64,000 nt of DNA from Puccinellia tenuiflora (taxonomy: Eukaryota > Streptophyta > Magnoliopsida > Poales > Poaceae). Under the pieces are notes generated by a model. It was given only the letters and a program-made list of their open reading frames with translations. It was not told where the DNA came from and ran no database searches. The translations under genes were made by a program, and so were the position numbers. The stretch covers positions 310,001-374,000 of the forward strand of contig QRDG01000846.1 in the NCBI GenBank assembly GCA_012064385.1, written 5' to 3'. Positions 1 through 9,881 of the stretch are shown piece by piece; within the stretch, counting starts at the first letter, position 1, and each line of letters opens with the position of its first letter.

Positions 1-1
1 C

Positions 2-184
2 AATGTTGGCCTCATCAGGGAGCTCAACAACAACATCCGCCGTGTCGTTGACCTCTATGCCAACCTGTCCTCACTATTTGCTGCCTCCTCGGGGGGTGGC
101 GGCGGCCGTGCCATGTCCGAGGGGGGATCCGTCGGCACCGTCCGGCAGGCGGGGCACAAGAGGATCAGGTCCGGCATGGACTAA
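2..184 (+). CDS. ELF4-like (DUF1313) protein, C-terminal part
   Basis: Frame 2 is open from the window edge to a TAA at 182-184, encoding about 60 residues. It starts NVGLIRELNNNIRRVVDLYA, which matches the second half of the EARLY FLOWERING 4 domain (in the family, a helix reading roughly 'ValIqELNgNIskVvsLYsdLs'). The tail is glycine- and serine-rich and ends in a basic stretch (HKRIRSGMD), as in grass ELF4-like proteins. ELF4 is a small nuclear protein that acts with ELF3 and LUX in the evening complex of the circadian clock to repress growth and flowering genes. The N-terminal half and promoter lie before the window. No intron is visible in this part, and most ELF4 genes have none. A longer ORF in frame 3 over the same bases has no family resemblance. 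Whether this is ELF4 itself or an ELF4-like paralogue cannot be decided from the C-terminus. Confidence 0.8.
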   Translation, partial: NVGLIRELNNNIRRVVDLYANLSSLFAASSGGGGGRAMSEGGSVGTVRQAGHKRIRSGMD

Positions 185-2103
185 CAAGAGGAACAAGTTG
201 TATTTATCTACATTAATTACTCACTTATCCATCCTGCTATAGTATATGAGCAAGAGTAATGCCTTCATAATATTGTTCTTCTTGTAGCCGTAGTTAATCT
301 TGTTGCTGTTTGAGCTAGTATCAGGTGTGGAATTGATGCAACAGTTGAAGGATCATCCATTCCAAAAACAAAAACAAACCAAGGATGAATCTGACAGAGA
401 GTGAGCACTTCTCTGAATTTACCTTTGTCTGAAATCATTTTTGGTGGTGTCTGATGACTGCTTGTGGTCTCTTCATTCCTAGGAATTGTTCATTTACTTG
501 TTTGCTTGCTCTAAAAGGTGTACTCGAGGTGAAATCTCTCAAAGGCTCAAATACTACATTGTTTCTGTTTGGAATTGTATGGCCAAATGCTGACGATGAT
601 ACCATGATAATCCCAAGACTTGTCATTTTAATTCTCACAAAATAGAACAATTTTTAATAAACCTTATGTGCTCAAGATTAATCCAATGCAGATCTGTTTT
701 CTTGATTAAGTTTTCGGTTTGCATTGTCAAAGGCCGGAATCTGCTGGACTTTACACGATTGGGCTCTTTTGCCTGAAATCTTTGCTTCCCTAGTTTTCCA
801 CGCTGTTCTTCCTTTCTTTCAGGTCCCGACCAACCATTCTTTTCTTTTCTAGCGCTCGCCCTTTTTTCTCTCCTGCAGCATCACTTTCTGCAAAAATCTG
901 TGTGAGGCTGTGCACTCATTCGGCATTGGATGATTGTCTCTTTTTTTTTCCTGCTCCTGAAATTTTGTAGTGGAGACAGGGGAATGGGAAAGTGCTTTTC
1001 CTCCCCAATGCATCAGTTCCTTTTGGGGAGAGCATGTTTGTTGGTAAAGTCGATCTGGGGTTCTCCATGAGATTCCCCTGGGGCATTTTTCATTTTGATC
1101 TGGTATAAAAGGAGGCGTCACTATTAATATGTCTGTCTTTTTTCTTTTGCTTATGGACCATCCATCCATGTGAAATTGTGAACAGTTTTTTAGAGTCTCA
1201 TGCCAGGTGCCACCTAACATTTTGTATATTTACCTTGTCAAGATCATTTAAATGATTGCTTACAATGTAAGAATTTGCATAACTGATATAGCTAAAGAAG
1301 CCAAGAAAAAAATACCCAAAAACTTGTTTATTCCAGAGATTTCGATACATGTACGGTGCCAATGATGTAACTAATATAATTATTATTGGCTGTGTTACAG
1401 CTTACAAGTCATGCAACGTCATCAGTCAAACTGCAAAGATTACAATTAACAATTCTCTTTTGAGGCGGGTGTGTAGTCATGGAGAATTGGGGATAAACGT
1501 GATTGAGAGAATTTACCCTTGATCATAATTAAGTAGTATACTCCCTAAAATGTTGGCAAGTGGTGAGTGATTTAAAATTGCAGATTGTTGAGAGGAATGA
1601 TCAAAATACCTTACCAAAAGTGCAATCACTGGGACAGGGAATCTCTTGCATGGCAGGCCTTCCTGGCTCCAACAATCATGCGACACTTGACCAGAATCTG
1701 GTAGCCAAAAAGAGGAGGCAGGCCCAGCTTTATTGACCACTTTTTTCTTCTGCCTAGTGCTCTCCATGGTTTCAGTCCGGGTGAACGGCCATCTCCTGTA
1801 CCAGGCAGGCAGTGTGTTTTGGAAAGGAAAAAACGCACATTTTTTCGCTATGGCGAGTACAGTGCTACTTTGAAAGATCTACGGGGGCCAGGGCCTTAAG
1901 CCGAACACACCCTACGGGGTTAGCATGCATCAAATCGTTTTTACATAGATAAACAGAGGAGACGGTAACATCCATCAAAGGTGTGTGATCTTCTACGTCG
2001 GGAGTCGTCCGGTGCCCACACCATCTCCTGGATCTACTGTCGCTGGATCCATGTCGGAGTTTGGATGTTCTGCTAATATGGATCCACCTAAGACTCCACA
2101 GGC
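185..2103. other. 3' flank of the ELF4-like gene and intergenic DNA
   Basis: No convincing gene is visible. The first few hundred bases are probably 3' UTR. A candidate poly(A) signal AATAAA lies at 656-661, but it is about 470 bases after the stop and earlier non-canonical signals may be used. The ORFs here are short, on both strands, and lack domains. Confidence 0.5.
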
Positions 2104-2106
2104 TTA

Positions 2107-2685
2107 GAGCAACTCTAGCAGATTTTGAAAAACTCGTATCGTAGAACTTATCCGGTCTATCAAATACATTTTATGGTACGAGATTAAGGTTTGTCAGAAT
2201 AGATGTCCCAAAATTAATACTGGGGCACATTTATATGGACATTCTTTTTGTTTTCTCTCTCCTCCTTCCCCTGTCGTCTTCGTCCTCGCGAGCTAGCCCC
2301 ACCGCCCGCTGCAGCTCGTCCCACCGTCCGACCCCGCTGCAGCTCCCCCCCCCCCCCCCCGCCACAGCTCACCCTGCCAGCCGACCCCGCCCCGCCCCGC
2401 CGGAATTTAGGCGACTTGATCGGAATTTGGGCGGAAGAGCACCGTTCCAAGCTAAAACTTCCCTCCCGCCAACCGTCGCCTGGCTATTCGGTTCGCACTA
2501 AAAATCGACTCCAAACCTGGACATATGGGGCACTCGGGTCCAATATCCCGCTCCCCCTAAAAAAATCCGGACCGGGCATTTCTCCAGGATCTGATCGGGT
2601 CATTTTTTTGGGCTCGGAATTGTAGTCTGTATCCAACGGTTATTATAGAGGTCGGTGCCTTTTCTGGGATCCACTAGAGATGCTC
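2107..2685. mobile_element. PIF/Harbinger-like non-autonomous DNA transposon
   Basis: The ends are imperfect terminal inverted repeats: GAGCAACTCTAGCAGA at 2107 and, on the other strand, GAGCATCTCTAGTGGA ending at 2685 (13 of 16 match). Both sides are flanked by TTA (2104-2106 and 2686-2688), the usual PIF/Harbinger target duplication. The 579-bp body is GC-rich in the middle, with a C run near 2350, and has no transposase motif. ORFs crossing it are low-complexity proline/arginine frames and are not called. Confidence 0.7.
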
Positions 2686-2688
2686 TTA

Positions 2689-2955
2689 GCGTCATATCGT
2701 GATCTGCTCCAGCACTTCGGCAACCAGGCACGCGACTTGGGCCGTGAATTTTTTGTGTGGGATTTCTTCGCTATGGAAATTTCGGTGAATATGGTTAGAG
2801 TCGATGATCCTTTTGATGTTAATCGACGATGTGGTGTTACGGGGATGGTGTTGAGAGATAACACTGGCAAGCTAATTGCGGGCATACGCGATGGCATCCG
2901 CGTGGGTCAAGTTTTCAGTAGACTACGATGGAGAGCGATGGTTAAACAGTCATGA
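2689..2955 (+). pseudogene. RNase H-like (RVT_3) relic
   Basis: The frame ending at 2955 contains VDDPFDVNRRCGVTGMVLRD followed by NTGKLIAGI. This resembles the first strand pair of plant RVT_3 RNase H-like domains ('vDasFd...GgtGvVlRDs.GkfiaG'), which occur in LINE pol proteins and in dispersed plant relics. Only this segment is recognisable and the frame stops soon after. It lies directly after the Harbinger-like element, with no supported start codon. A chance similarity is possible because the match is short. Confidence 0.35.
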
Positions 2956-2971
2956 AAATTTGGGGATCTGA

Positions 2972-3290
2972 GAGCATCTCCACCGATACCTCTAAACGAT
3001 CCCTCAAAGGATCAATAGGGGTTCGGGTGTAAAAGTGGGCCCCGGCGACACCCCAACGGTCGGGGCCGGTCCAGTTTTTTCCGGCACCCCTGAGCTTGGG
3101 GGCCGGCTTGGGGCGCCGGACACCGCCCAGACACGGCCTCTGCCAGGAGGGCCCCCCTGTCATAGACACGGAGCGGCAGAAAGGTCGGTAGTCATTTGCC
3201 CCCCACCCCGTCCTCCTTTTCCTCTAGCTGCCTATTCGCACCATTGTCGCCGCCCTTCTCGCCGCCAACTCACCGTCGGCAGTGAGTAGC
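2972..3290. mobile_element. possible PIF/Harbinger terminal fragment
   Basis: GAGCATCTCCACCGA at 2972 resembles the GAGCATCTC tip of the element at 2107-2685. A GC-rich stretch of CCGG/GGCCGG character follows, a composition common in grass Harbinger-related elements. No matching second end or target duplication was found, so the right limit is approximate. Confidence 0.3.
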
Positions 3291-3299
3291 GACCTTGTA

Positions 3300-3894
3300 A
3301 TAAAGTACTATGTATAAATCGTTAATAAAAAATGACATTTGACACACTTGTACAGAACGACACTATAGACATAAGTCAAAACCCCCATCTGTAACGGAGA
3401 AAGAGTTTGGTGTCTGTGACCTAGACGTGAAGGCTCAATTACGACGGTGCTTTAGGCGTCACCCATATTATATGGGCAACAATTGGAATATTAGACCGTT
3501 ACTAAAAGTCATTACATCAGTTACAAAGATTAGTAATAACTGCTCCTAATGAGAGCAAGAGAGAACAAAAAAATACGGTGAGGTGAGTTGCACGGTCGAC
3601 GGAGCCCCGCTCCTATGACTAGATAGTCATCGGTTCATCACCACCTTCCTATTTTCCTTGTCGTACAAAAGTTTATTCAACGAAATGACTTGTGTGCACC
3701 AACACCCGCTCCTAGTATTCATTGCTGCTAGATGATTGTCGTCTTCTACCTCAACTCCTATTGCACAAAAGTCTTACTGCCGGGAGACGTGGACTTCAAT
3801 GCACCCTAGATGGAGCCCCGCTCCTACGTTTCATGACCGCCACATCGTCGTTGGGCTTCTACCAAACCTTATAAACAATATATTGTTCATTGGT
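3300..3894. other. intergenic DNA, no gene seen
   Basis: No ORF with family resemblance. A short near-repeat, GGAGCCCCGCTCCTA, occurs at about 3600 and 3810. Confidence 0.4.
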
Positions 3895-4335
3895 GTTCAT
3901 TGTTAAACAGAGCATAAACTAAGTAAATACATTGTTAAGAAGAACTTGAAACACATATGAGCAACTAACTAATAGAGTGCATTGTTAAGCAACAATTTAT
4001 AACATAAACAAAACAAATAAACACTACACTATGAAAATGAATTGATAAGCATACCTTATAAAATAAACATAGCATATAAACAAGTTAACTAACATGGTGC
4101 ATTGTTAAGCAGAAATTTATAACATAGACATAGCAAATAAACAACTATATTAAGACAATGGATTGATACTTAGAACTTATAACATAAATAGAGCATATGA
4201 ATAATTTGAGTAACACAATGCATTGTTAACTAGAACTTGAAACATAAACAAATCATATGAATAACTTACCTAAGACAATGCATAAAAAAGCATACTTATA
4301 ACATAACCTAGCATATGAACAACTTAACTACAAGT
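3895..4335. repeat. AT-rich degenerate tandem repeat, period about 60 bp
   Basis: A module of the form TGCATTGTTAAGCAGAACTT, then ATAACATAAACA, then GCATATGAACAACTTAACTA recurs about seven times with substitutions (for example near 3928, 3978, 4038, 4098, 4157, 4220 and 4277). Copies are diverged, so the array is old. No coding potential. Confidence 0.6.
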
Positions 4336-4372
4336 AAGTACATAGATCTAATTGCTAAGGTTAGAGTTTACC

Positions 4373-4734
4373 TTAGGCGAGGTGAGGTCGCTTACCGGTA
4401 TCAGAGCTAGTGTCAGAGTACTCCGTGTCCTCTTCCATCATCGCCTCCTCCTCAGCCGCGGCCACTGCCTCCTCTGGCCCTAGGCTCTGGCCGGGGAGCA
4501 GAGACCGGGCTATGTGGCCTGGAGCTGCGTCTGGAACATCACCTCCTAGACGATTTCCATCTGATGCTCCGTAGTGGAGATGCATACTGCCCTATGCAGT
4601 GCCACCTCCTCCTCCCGGATGATACCGTCAACACGCTCACGCTCGAAGGAGGCGGGAGAAAGGAGGAGCCTGACCTCCATATCGGAATCCCCTTCCTCCG
4701 AGGATGAGGATGAAAACAAGATCGGGGCGGTCAT
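4373..4734 (-). other. unrecognised short minus-strand ORFs
   Basis: Two overlapping minus frames (4546-4734 and 4373-4585) encode serine/glutamate-rich peptides. The first starts MTAPILFSSSSSEEGDSDME and continues into a possible short helical segment; the second is acidic near its C-terminus. They resemble the acidic leader regions seen in many plant transposon ORFs, but no catalytic motif is present. Treated as a possible relic of a DNA transposon ORF rather than a gene. Confidence 0.2.
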
Positions 4735-4942
4735 TGGCGGGGACTAGTGACCGAGAACTTGAGGGTGCACATATCAGGTCAAGATAGGAAGAGTTCGCAT
4801 ACACCCATGGCGGTGGCAGAGCTACACCAGAAAATTTGGCGGGCTAGATTGAATAGGGTTAATAAGTTAGACTATTATTGAATTGGACTTTACCAATTTA
4901 TAGGCCAAAATATCACAGCATTCCGTTTTGCCACATGGACCA

Positions 4943-5254
4943 TATGCTCCTTCCACCCGGAAACAATATTTTTGAATGTCAAAAATTCTGAATTTTTTTA
5001 GCGTGAAAAACTCGACATTCTATTTGCGCACGCCAAGTTTCACGCATAACCGACATTTTTTATGAGCTGTGCAGAAAAGATAAAAAAAAAGGTCTCGTTA
5101 AAAGCCTTTTTAGCACACAATTTTGTCATTTTACACGCGGCATAAAAAATATCGGTTTTCCATGAAACAAGTTCGTGAGCCCATACAATTCGTGATCTGA
5201 ATTTTTAGACATTTAAAATGAATTTAAAAGACAATTTACAAACCGAGAGCATAT
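4943..5254. mobile_element. MITE-like element with AGCATAT ends
   Basis: The left end CATATGCTCC (4941-4950) is the inverse of GAGCATAT (5247-5254). The roughly 310-bp AT-rich body between them has no coding frame and contains inverted A/T runs. The inverted repeat is short and no clear target duplication was found, so the family is open. Confidence 0.35.
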
Positions 5255-5608
5255 ATTTCCGGTTGCCAAGACACCGCCCCAAAATATCATTTTTTCTGTT
5301 GGGTTGGACGGGCCACGTCCGTAGGTTTGCCCCAACATAGCTCTGCGTACTGCCTCTGACCTATGGATATGCTCTAGCTATGAGGTGACGACTTGATGGG
5401 TTAAGCATGGATACAAAAATATGTCCATAGCCTAACTATATAGGTACCCAATGGGTAAAATTGTCATCCGTCACTCGATTAGCTCGACAATGAGAAATTA
5501 GATATGCTAGACTGCCACCGATCAATTTTGACTGTTCTCTTAACCCTGTACCGTTTCGTGTAAGCAGCCCCATCTAACCTTCAATAGCCCCATCTAGGAA
5601 TGGCTTTC

Positions 5609-5616
5609 ATATATAC
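5609..5616 (+). promoter_or_regulatory. candidate TATA box of the MYB gene
   Basis: A CATATATACA stretch lies about 65-70 bases upstream of the MYB start codon at 5681, a plausible spacing for a plant TATA box with a short 5' UTR. Based on motif and position only. Confidence 0.4.
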
Positions 5617-5680
5617 ATGATGAGCTGGGAGCTTCTCTGTCTGACAGGCGCACGCACACAGTGAGAGAAAGACAGAGGAT

Positions 5681-7399
5681 ATGGGGAGGAAGCCATGCTG
5701 CTCCAAGGAGGGTCTGAACAGAGGGGCATGGACAGCAATGGAGGACGATATCCTGGTGTCCTACATCAACAAGCACGGCGAGGGGAAATGGGGAAGCCTC
5801 CCCAAACGGGCTGGTCAGTCACACCACCACCATCACCTCTTAATCTTGCTTCCTTTCGAGAGATTACATCCATACATTTGCCACTTACGCGTGCAATTTG
5901 CAGTAATTAAATTGATACTGTCTCTCGCCCTAATTATGTCTGGTAGCTACGCTATCGTACGCCATTGTATCTGAAACAGAGAGCTTGAAGAAGCCAGATG
6001 ACTGAAACGGCGAGAGAGAGATCACTGGTTTACCTCACGTGTTGATGGATGTTGCACGCAGGGCTGAATCGCTGTGGGAAGAGCTGCCGGCTGCGATGGC
6101 TCAACTACCTCCGGCCGGGGATCAAGAGGGGCAACATCTCCGACGACGAAGAGGATCTCATCGTCAGGCTCCACAGGCTCCTCGGCAACAGGTGCACATT
6201 TCTGCTGTATCCTTCCATTCGTGCGTATCCTCGAGAAAATTAATTAAATAATGTCCAGCGGTAAATCAAGTATTTCCAAATTCCTAATATAAAGTGAGCA
6301 AAGATCGATATACATGCAATGCAAGCTGGTATTTACTTGTGTAGGAGTAGTAGTTAGTCTCAGTTGTTTGATGAAAATTATTCTGTAAACACCAAAGTCA
6401 TGCTAGCTTTTCTGTTGGAATTTCCTTTTCATTTTTCCCTACTAGGTAGATAGAGATATCTGATCAGACGAAGTAGGCCAGCGCATAAGGTAGGATCCAG
6501 TTATCATGAGCATTTGTGCCACTACTATCCAAATTAGTCAGCCACTATCCCTTGCTAAATTCGGCGCGCCGCAAAAAGAACAAATCTTTTCATGTCAGTC
6601 TAGTGTCTCCACCCTGAAGAGGTCAAAAGAGTTATTCGGTCAGCAAAGTTGATGATGACAGGCAGCTGGAAGAAACATGCATTCATGCATGCACAACCAC
6701 TCTGATCTGCAACACACCATGAAAAGAAAAGCTCCCACTGACGTCCAGTATGAAATGCCACCCCCAGATGTGGCACTGCTCTGCCAATATGCAAAGTTGC
6801 AGCTAATTTCGTCAGCTAGAATTTGCTAATTAATTATCTTGGGCCCTGGCAGGTGGTCGCTGATCGCGGGGCGGCTGCCGGGGCGAACAGACAATGAGAT
6901 AAAAAACTACTGGAACACCACCCTCAGCAAGAAGGTGATGCTGCCGCCGCACGGGAACAACCACAGTGGCTGCTCGAACCAGCTGCAGGCCGTCGCGTCG
7001 TCCAAGTCCGCGCAGAAGCCGGCGCTGCCGACCTCACCTGAGGGTGCACCACCACCGGATACGAGGAGCCCGATCCGGACCAAGGCGCTGCGGTGCACCA
7101 CGGTGATGGTACCGGAGAACGCGCCGGCGGGCGGCGATCGGGTTGAAGAGATGACACCGGCCGAGCAGCGAGATTTCGCTGGAGACCACCTGTCGATCGA
7201 CCTCGACTTGGACGGAATCGAGCTGGGATTCTTGTTCAGCCCTTGGCGCGGCGGCGTTGGGGAAGAGGGTGATCATCATCATCTGTTCGACGCTTGTGGA
7301 ACTCAGGCTGATGATCTGGACGAGCTGCTGGGACTGGGAGACGGCGACAGCCATGGTGGAGTGCCTTCGCTCGGAGACTTCGAATTGGCGTGGCTTTGA
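5681..7399 (+). CDS. R2R3-MYB transcription factor, C1/TT2 type, three exons
   Basis: Exons are 5681-5813 (133 bp), 6062-6191 (130 bp) and 6853-7399 (547 bp), with GT/AG introns. The lengths 133 and 130 are the hallmark of plant R2R3-MYB genes. The joined frame is 269 codons plus TGA. The protein starts MGRKPCCSKEGLNRGAWTAM. R2 carries the three regularly spaced tryptophans, and R3 reads through NRWSLIAGRLPGRTDNEIKNY. R3 contains the full bHLH-interaction signature [DE]Lx2[RK]x3Lx6Lx3R (starting DLIVRLHRLLGNR), as in maize C1 and Arabidopsis TT2, which switch on anthocyanin or proanthocyanidin genes together with a bHLH and a WD40 partner. The C-terminal half is divergent and acidic, ending DDLDELLGLGDG then GDFELAWL, a likely activation region. 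No break was found. Subgroup assignment rests on the R2R3 domain; target genes and tissue are inference. Confidence 0.92.
6192..6852 (+). other. MYB intron 2
   Basis: A 661-bp intron with GT at 6192-6193 and AG at 6851-6852. It sits at the conserved position within R3 between the Asn-Arg and Trp codons. No transposon end or ORF of note inside. Confidence 0.8.
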
Positions 7400-7652
7400 T
7401 CCGTTCCGACCCACATGTCTTTGGCTTGTGGATGCCTCTGAGGTGAATAATTCAACTAGCGTACGTACTGTAAATTACAAACTGCCTAGTTACGTTCATG
7501 TATTGTGACTTGTGTACAAACTACGTCCGGGTACGAGTGGTATGCAGCACACGTACTGTAAATATAATTTGGGCAATGGAGTAAGTCTTAACATCAATGA
7601 ACTGCACATGGGAATCGATTCACAGAGTAAATAAAGCAACATGCTGAATGGC
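7400..7652. other. MYB 3' flank
   Basis: Short non-coding interval between the MYB stop codon and the tRNA terminator. Likely holds the MYB 3' UTR; an AT-rich ATAATTCAAC stretch and a TAAATATAATTTG segment are present, but no clear AATAAA. Confidence 0.4.
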
Positions 7653-7657
7653 AAAAA
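7653..7657 (-). terminator. RNA polymerase III terminator of tRNA-Lys
   Basis: A run of five T on the minus strand begins four bases after the mature tRNA 3' end, as expected for pol III termination. Confidence 0.8.
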
Positions 7658-7661
7658 CATG

Positions 7662-7734
7662 CGCCCACCGTGGGGCTCGAACCCACGACCACAAGGTTAA
7701 GAGCCTTGCGCTCTACCAACTGAGCTAGACGGGC
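7662..7734 (-). tRNA. trnK-CUU: tRNA-Lys(CTT)
   Basis: On the minus strand the 73-nt sequence starts GCCCGTCTAGCTCAGTTGG and ends in a perfect 7-bp acceptor partner plus discriminator G. The anticodon loop reads CTCTTAA with anticodon CTT. The A box (TAGCTCAGTTGG) and B box (GGTTCGAGCCC) are intact internal pol III promoter elements. It is a complete cytosolic-type plant tRNA without an intron. The 3' end plus CCA is exactly complementary to the primer binding sites at 38931-38948 and 63519-63536 in this window. Confidence 0.97.
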
Positions 7735-7740
7735 TACATG

Positions 7741-8158
7741 CAGTAAGCTCTTGTAATAAGTTATAAGGACTGGTATTACCCTGCACTATTAGATTAAAAG
7801 GCAATAGTGAAAGCTCCTAATGATGATATATGGTGCTGAAGAAATAAGTTTACATGATACAACATAAGCAACCAAACAATCGATAAATAAGTCGCGCCGC
7901 TTGAAAACGACTCTAAACCCTCGTGAGCCGCAACAATCGGTCTTGATCGTACAAGAAGCGAATGAAAGATCTTGATGTCGGAGAAGTAGAACCGTTGAAT
8001 AAGCCATGTACACATCTACTGCGAGATAGGATTTCCCTCGTCGCTACACTAACGGCTTCACTCCGGAAGAGAGACCACTGCCAGCTCACTCTAGGTTGAA
8101 GACTAACAGAAGATGGAAAAGCTCCCCCTAGCGCACGAATGGAGAGAGGATGACACAA
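7741..8158. other. intergenic DNA, no gene seen
   Basis: Only short frames without family resemblance. The stretch abuts the CACTA insertion and continues on its far side at 9882. Confidence 0.4.
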
Positions 8159-8198
8159 CACTAGTACAGAAAAGCCTATCAGCGGCGCACCGTTTTTT

Positions 8199-8432
8199 AA
8201 TTCTGTGGCGCACGGCCGGTGCGCCACTGAATCGCCGCCACTAAATTATTTTTCTTTGGCGCATCTTGTCCGTGCGCCACAGAAATATTTCTGTGGCGCA
8301 CCCACGCACCGTGCGCCACAGAAATATTTCTGTGGCGCCACAGAAATATTTCTGTGGCGCACCGTCCCCACCGTGCGCCACAAAATGTTTGGGCTTTTTG
8401 TGGCGCACTCGATACCATGCGCCACAGAATTG
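8199..8432. repeat. left subterminal palindrome array of the CACTA element
   Basis: Six units of the form TTTCTGTGGCGCAC, a spacer of about 6-10 bases, then the inverse GTGCGCCACAGAAA. One unit near 8327-8346 has lost its spacer and outer bases. In CACTA elements such subterminal repeats are transposase (TNPA-type) binding sites. Confidence 0.85.
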
Positions 8433-8795
8433 CTTTTTCGAATTTAAAAAAAAAAGCGGCTGCCACCAGCCACCGCGGTCGTGCTGGGAGCACGTCCATG
8501 CTGACGGTGGCGGTGGGGGCAGGAACACGCCGTCCGCGGGCGCAGGGGAGCTGGGAGGAGGAGAGGAGGGTGGTGGGAGGAGGCGGCCGTGGTTGGCGTC
8601 GAGGTTGGGCTGGAGAAGGAGAGAGGCGTCGACGTTGGGGAGGAGGAGGCGTGGCCGGCGCTGGAGGGGCGGGTGTGGCCGGCGCTGGAGGGGCGGGTGT
8701 GGCCGGCGCTGGAGGCGTGCCCAAATTCGCCGTCAATCGGCGCCTCTCCCCCCTCCCCTGCCTTTCCCTGCTGCCGAGAGCGCGGCTTCCCGGCG

Positions 8796-9389
8796 ATGGC
8801 GCTGTCCGCGTCGGCGGCGTCGGCGGGGAGGGGCGCGCGGGCGGAGAAGGTGCGCAGGATCTTCGACCGCTTCGACACCAACGGGGACGGGGGCCTGGAC
8901 CGCGACGAGATGGCCAAGCTCGTCGTCGCCGTCAACCCCAGGGTCAAGTTCAGCCACGACCAGATCTCCGCCATCCTCGACGAGGTCTTCCGCACCTACG
9001 CTGAGTTCATACTCCCGGGGGGCCGGGGCCTCTCCCTCACCGGCCTGCTCCGGACCTACGACGACGGCGCGGGAGACGTCGACCGCGACTTCCTCGCGCT
9101 CTCCCTCCCCGCCGTCGACTCCTCCGACGCCTCCTCCCCCGAGATCGCCGCCGGGGACGCCGCGGCCTCGTCCTCCCCTCCCACGGGCGCCGTCGCCGCG
9201 TCCCTGCTCGACGACCACCTCAAGCCGCTCGGCATCGGCGGGACGCCGCCTTCTGCCAGCTCCCGCGCCGCGGCCGCCTCGCCGCGGCCGCCGCGCCGGC
9301 CTGGGCCACCTCGCCCAACCACGGGATTGCGTTCGACTCCTCGTGGTCGCTCCTCGACGACCTGGAGATACTCGTCAAGCGCCTAGTGT
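8796..9389 (+). pseudogene. transduplicated N-terminus of an EF-hand/TPR protein (At1g05150-like)
   Basis: From ATG at 8796 the frame reads MALSASAAS, then KVRRIFDRFDTNGDGGLDRD and, further on, RTYDDGAGDVDRDF. The loop DTNGDGGLDRDE is a canonical EF-hand (acidic residues at loop positions 1, 5, 9 and 12). The order matches the start of the plant calcium-binding, TPR-containing family typified by At1g05150/At2g32450. The continuing family sequence (GIAFDSSW, then LLDDLEILVKRL near 9325-9385) lies in another frame, so a 1-bp indel near 9240 breaks the copy. The TPR part is absent. The fragment lies between the two subterminal arrays of the CACTA element and was presumably copied from a host gene. 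Not expected to be functional. Confidence 0.75.
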
Positions 9390-9523
9390 GTGTGGATAAG
9401 GGAGAGAGAGCGTGGATGCGTGCGTGCTAGTGTGTGGCCAGGAAGAGAGATAAGGGAGAGAGAGAACGAGATGTGTGTGGCGTGGTACGTGTCGTGCGTG
9501 TGTGTGGGCCCAGGTTTGACCAG

Positions 9524-9848
9524 ATTCTGTGGCGCACAGCACTGGGTGCGCCACAGAAATACACAATTCTGTGGCGCACGGGACTAGGTGCGCCACAGAA
9601 ATCCTGTTTTCTGTGGTGCACGTGGCTGCGTGCGCCACAGAAATGTGTATTTCTGTGGCGCACGGTACTGGGTGTGCCACAGAAAAATTTCTGTGGCGCA
9701 CCCAGCCCCGTGCGCCACAGAAATGTGTATTTCTGTGGCGCACGTCATTTTCGTGCGCCACAGAATTGCAAAATTCTGTGGCGCACTCAGAAACGTGCGC
9801 CACAAAAAATATTTCTGTGGCGCACCAATTAAGGGTGCGCCACAGAAT
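9524..9848. repeat. right subterminal palindrome array of the CACTA element
   Basis: Eight units with the same half-site as the left array (TTCTGTGGCGCAC, spacer, GTGCGCCACAGAA), at roughly 40-bp spacing. Spacers differ between units while half-sites are conserved. Confidence 0.85.
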
Positions 9849-9881
9849 GCTAACCTGCCTATAACCCTTTTCCTACTAGTG

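Larger units (their letters stand above)
8159..9881. mobile_element. non-autonomous CACTA (En/Spm) transposon with captured gene fragment
   Basis: The left tip is CACTAGTACAGAAAAG (8159). The right tip, read on the minus strand from 9881, is CACTAGTAGGAAAAGGG. The flanking trinucleotide CAA is duplicated (8156-8158 and 9882-9884), the 3-bp target duplication expected of CACTA elements. The 1723-bp element has no transposase. Both ends carry arrays of palindromic subterminal repeats (see separate entries), and the GC-rich centre is a transduplicated host gene fragment. Movement would need a transposase in trans from a related autonomous copy. Confidence 0.9.

Noticed and set aside
8266..9399. 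377-codon plus-strand ORF across the CACTA element
   Set aside because: Its N-terminal part is translation of the subterminal repeats and the rest is an out-of-frame shadow of the EF-hand fragment; composition is Arg/Ser/Pro only.
8199..9848. CRISPR-like repeat-spacer pattern
   Set aside because: Conserved words with variable spacers superficially look like an array, but repeats are inverted pairs at the two ends of a CACTA element in a plant genome.
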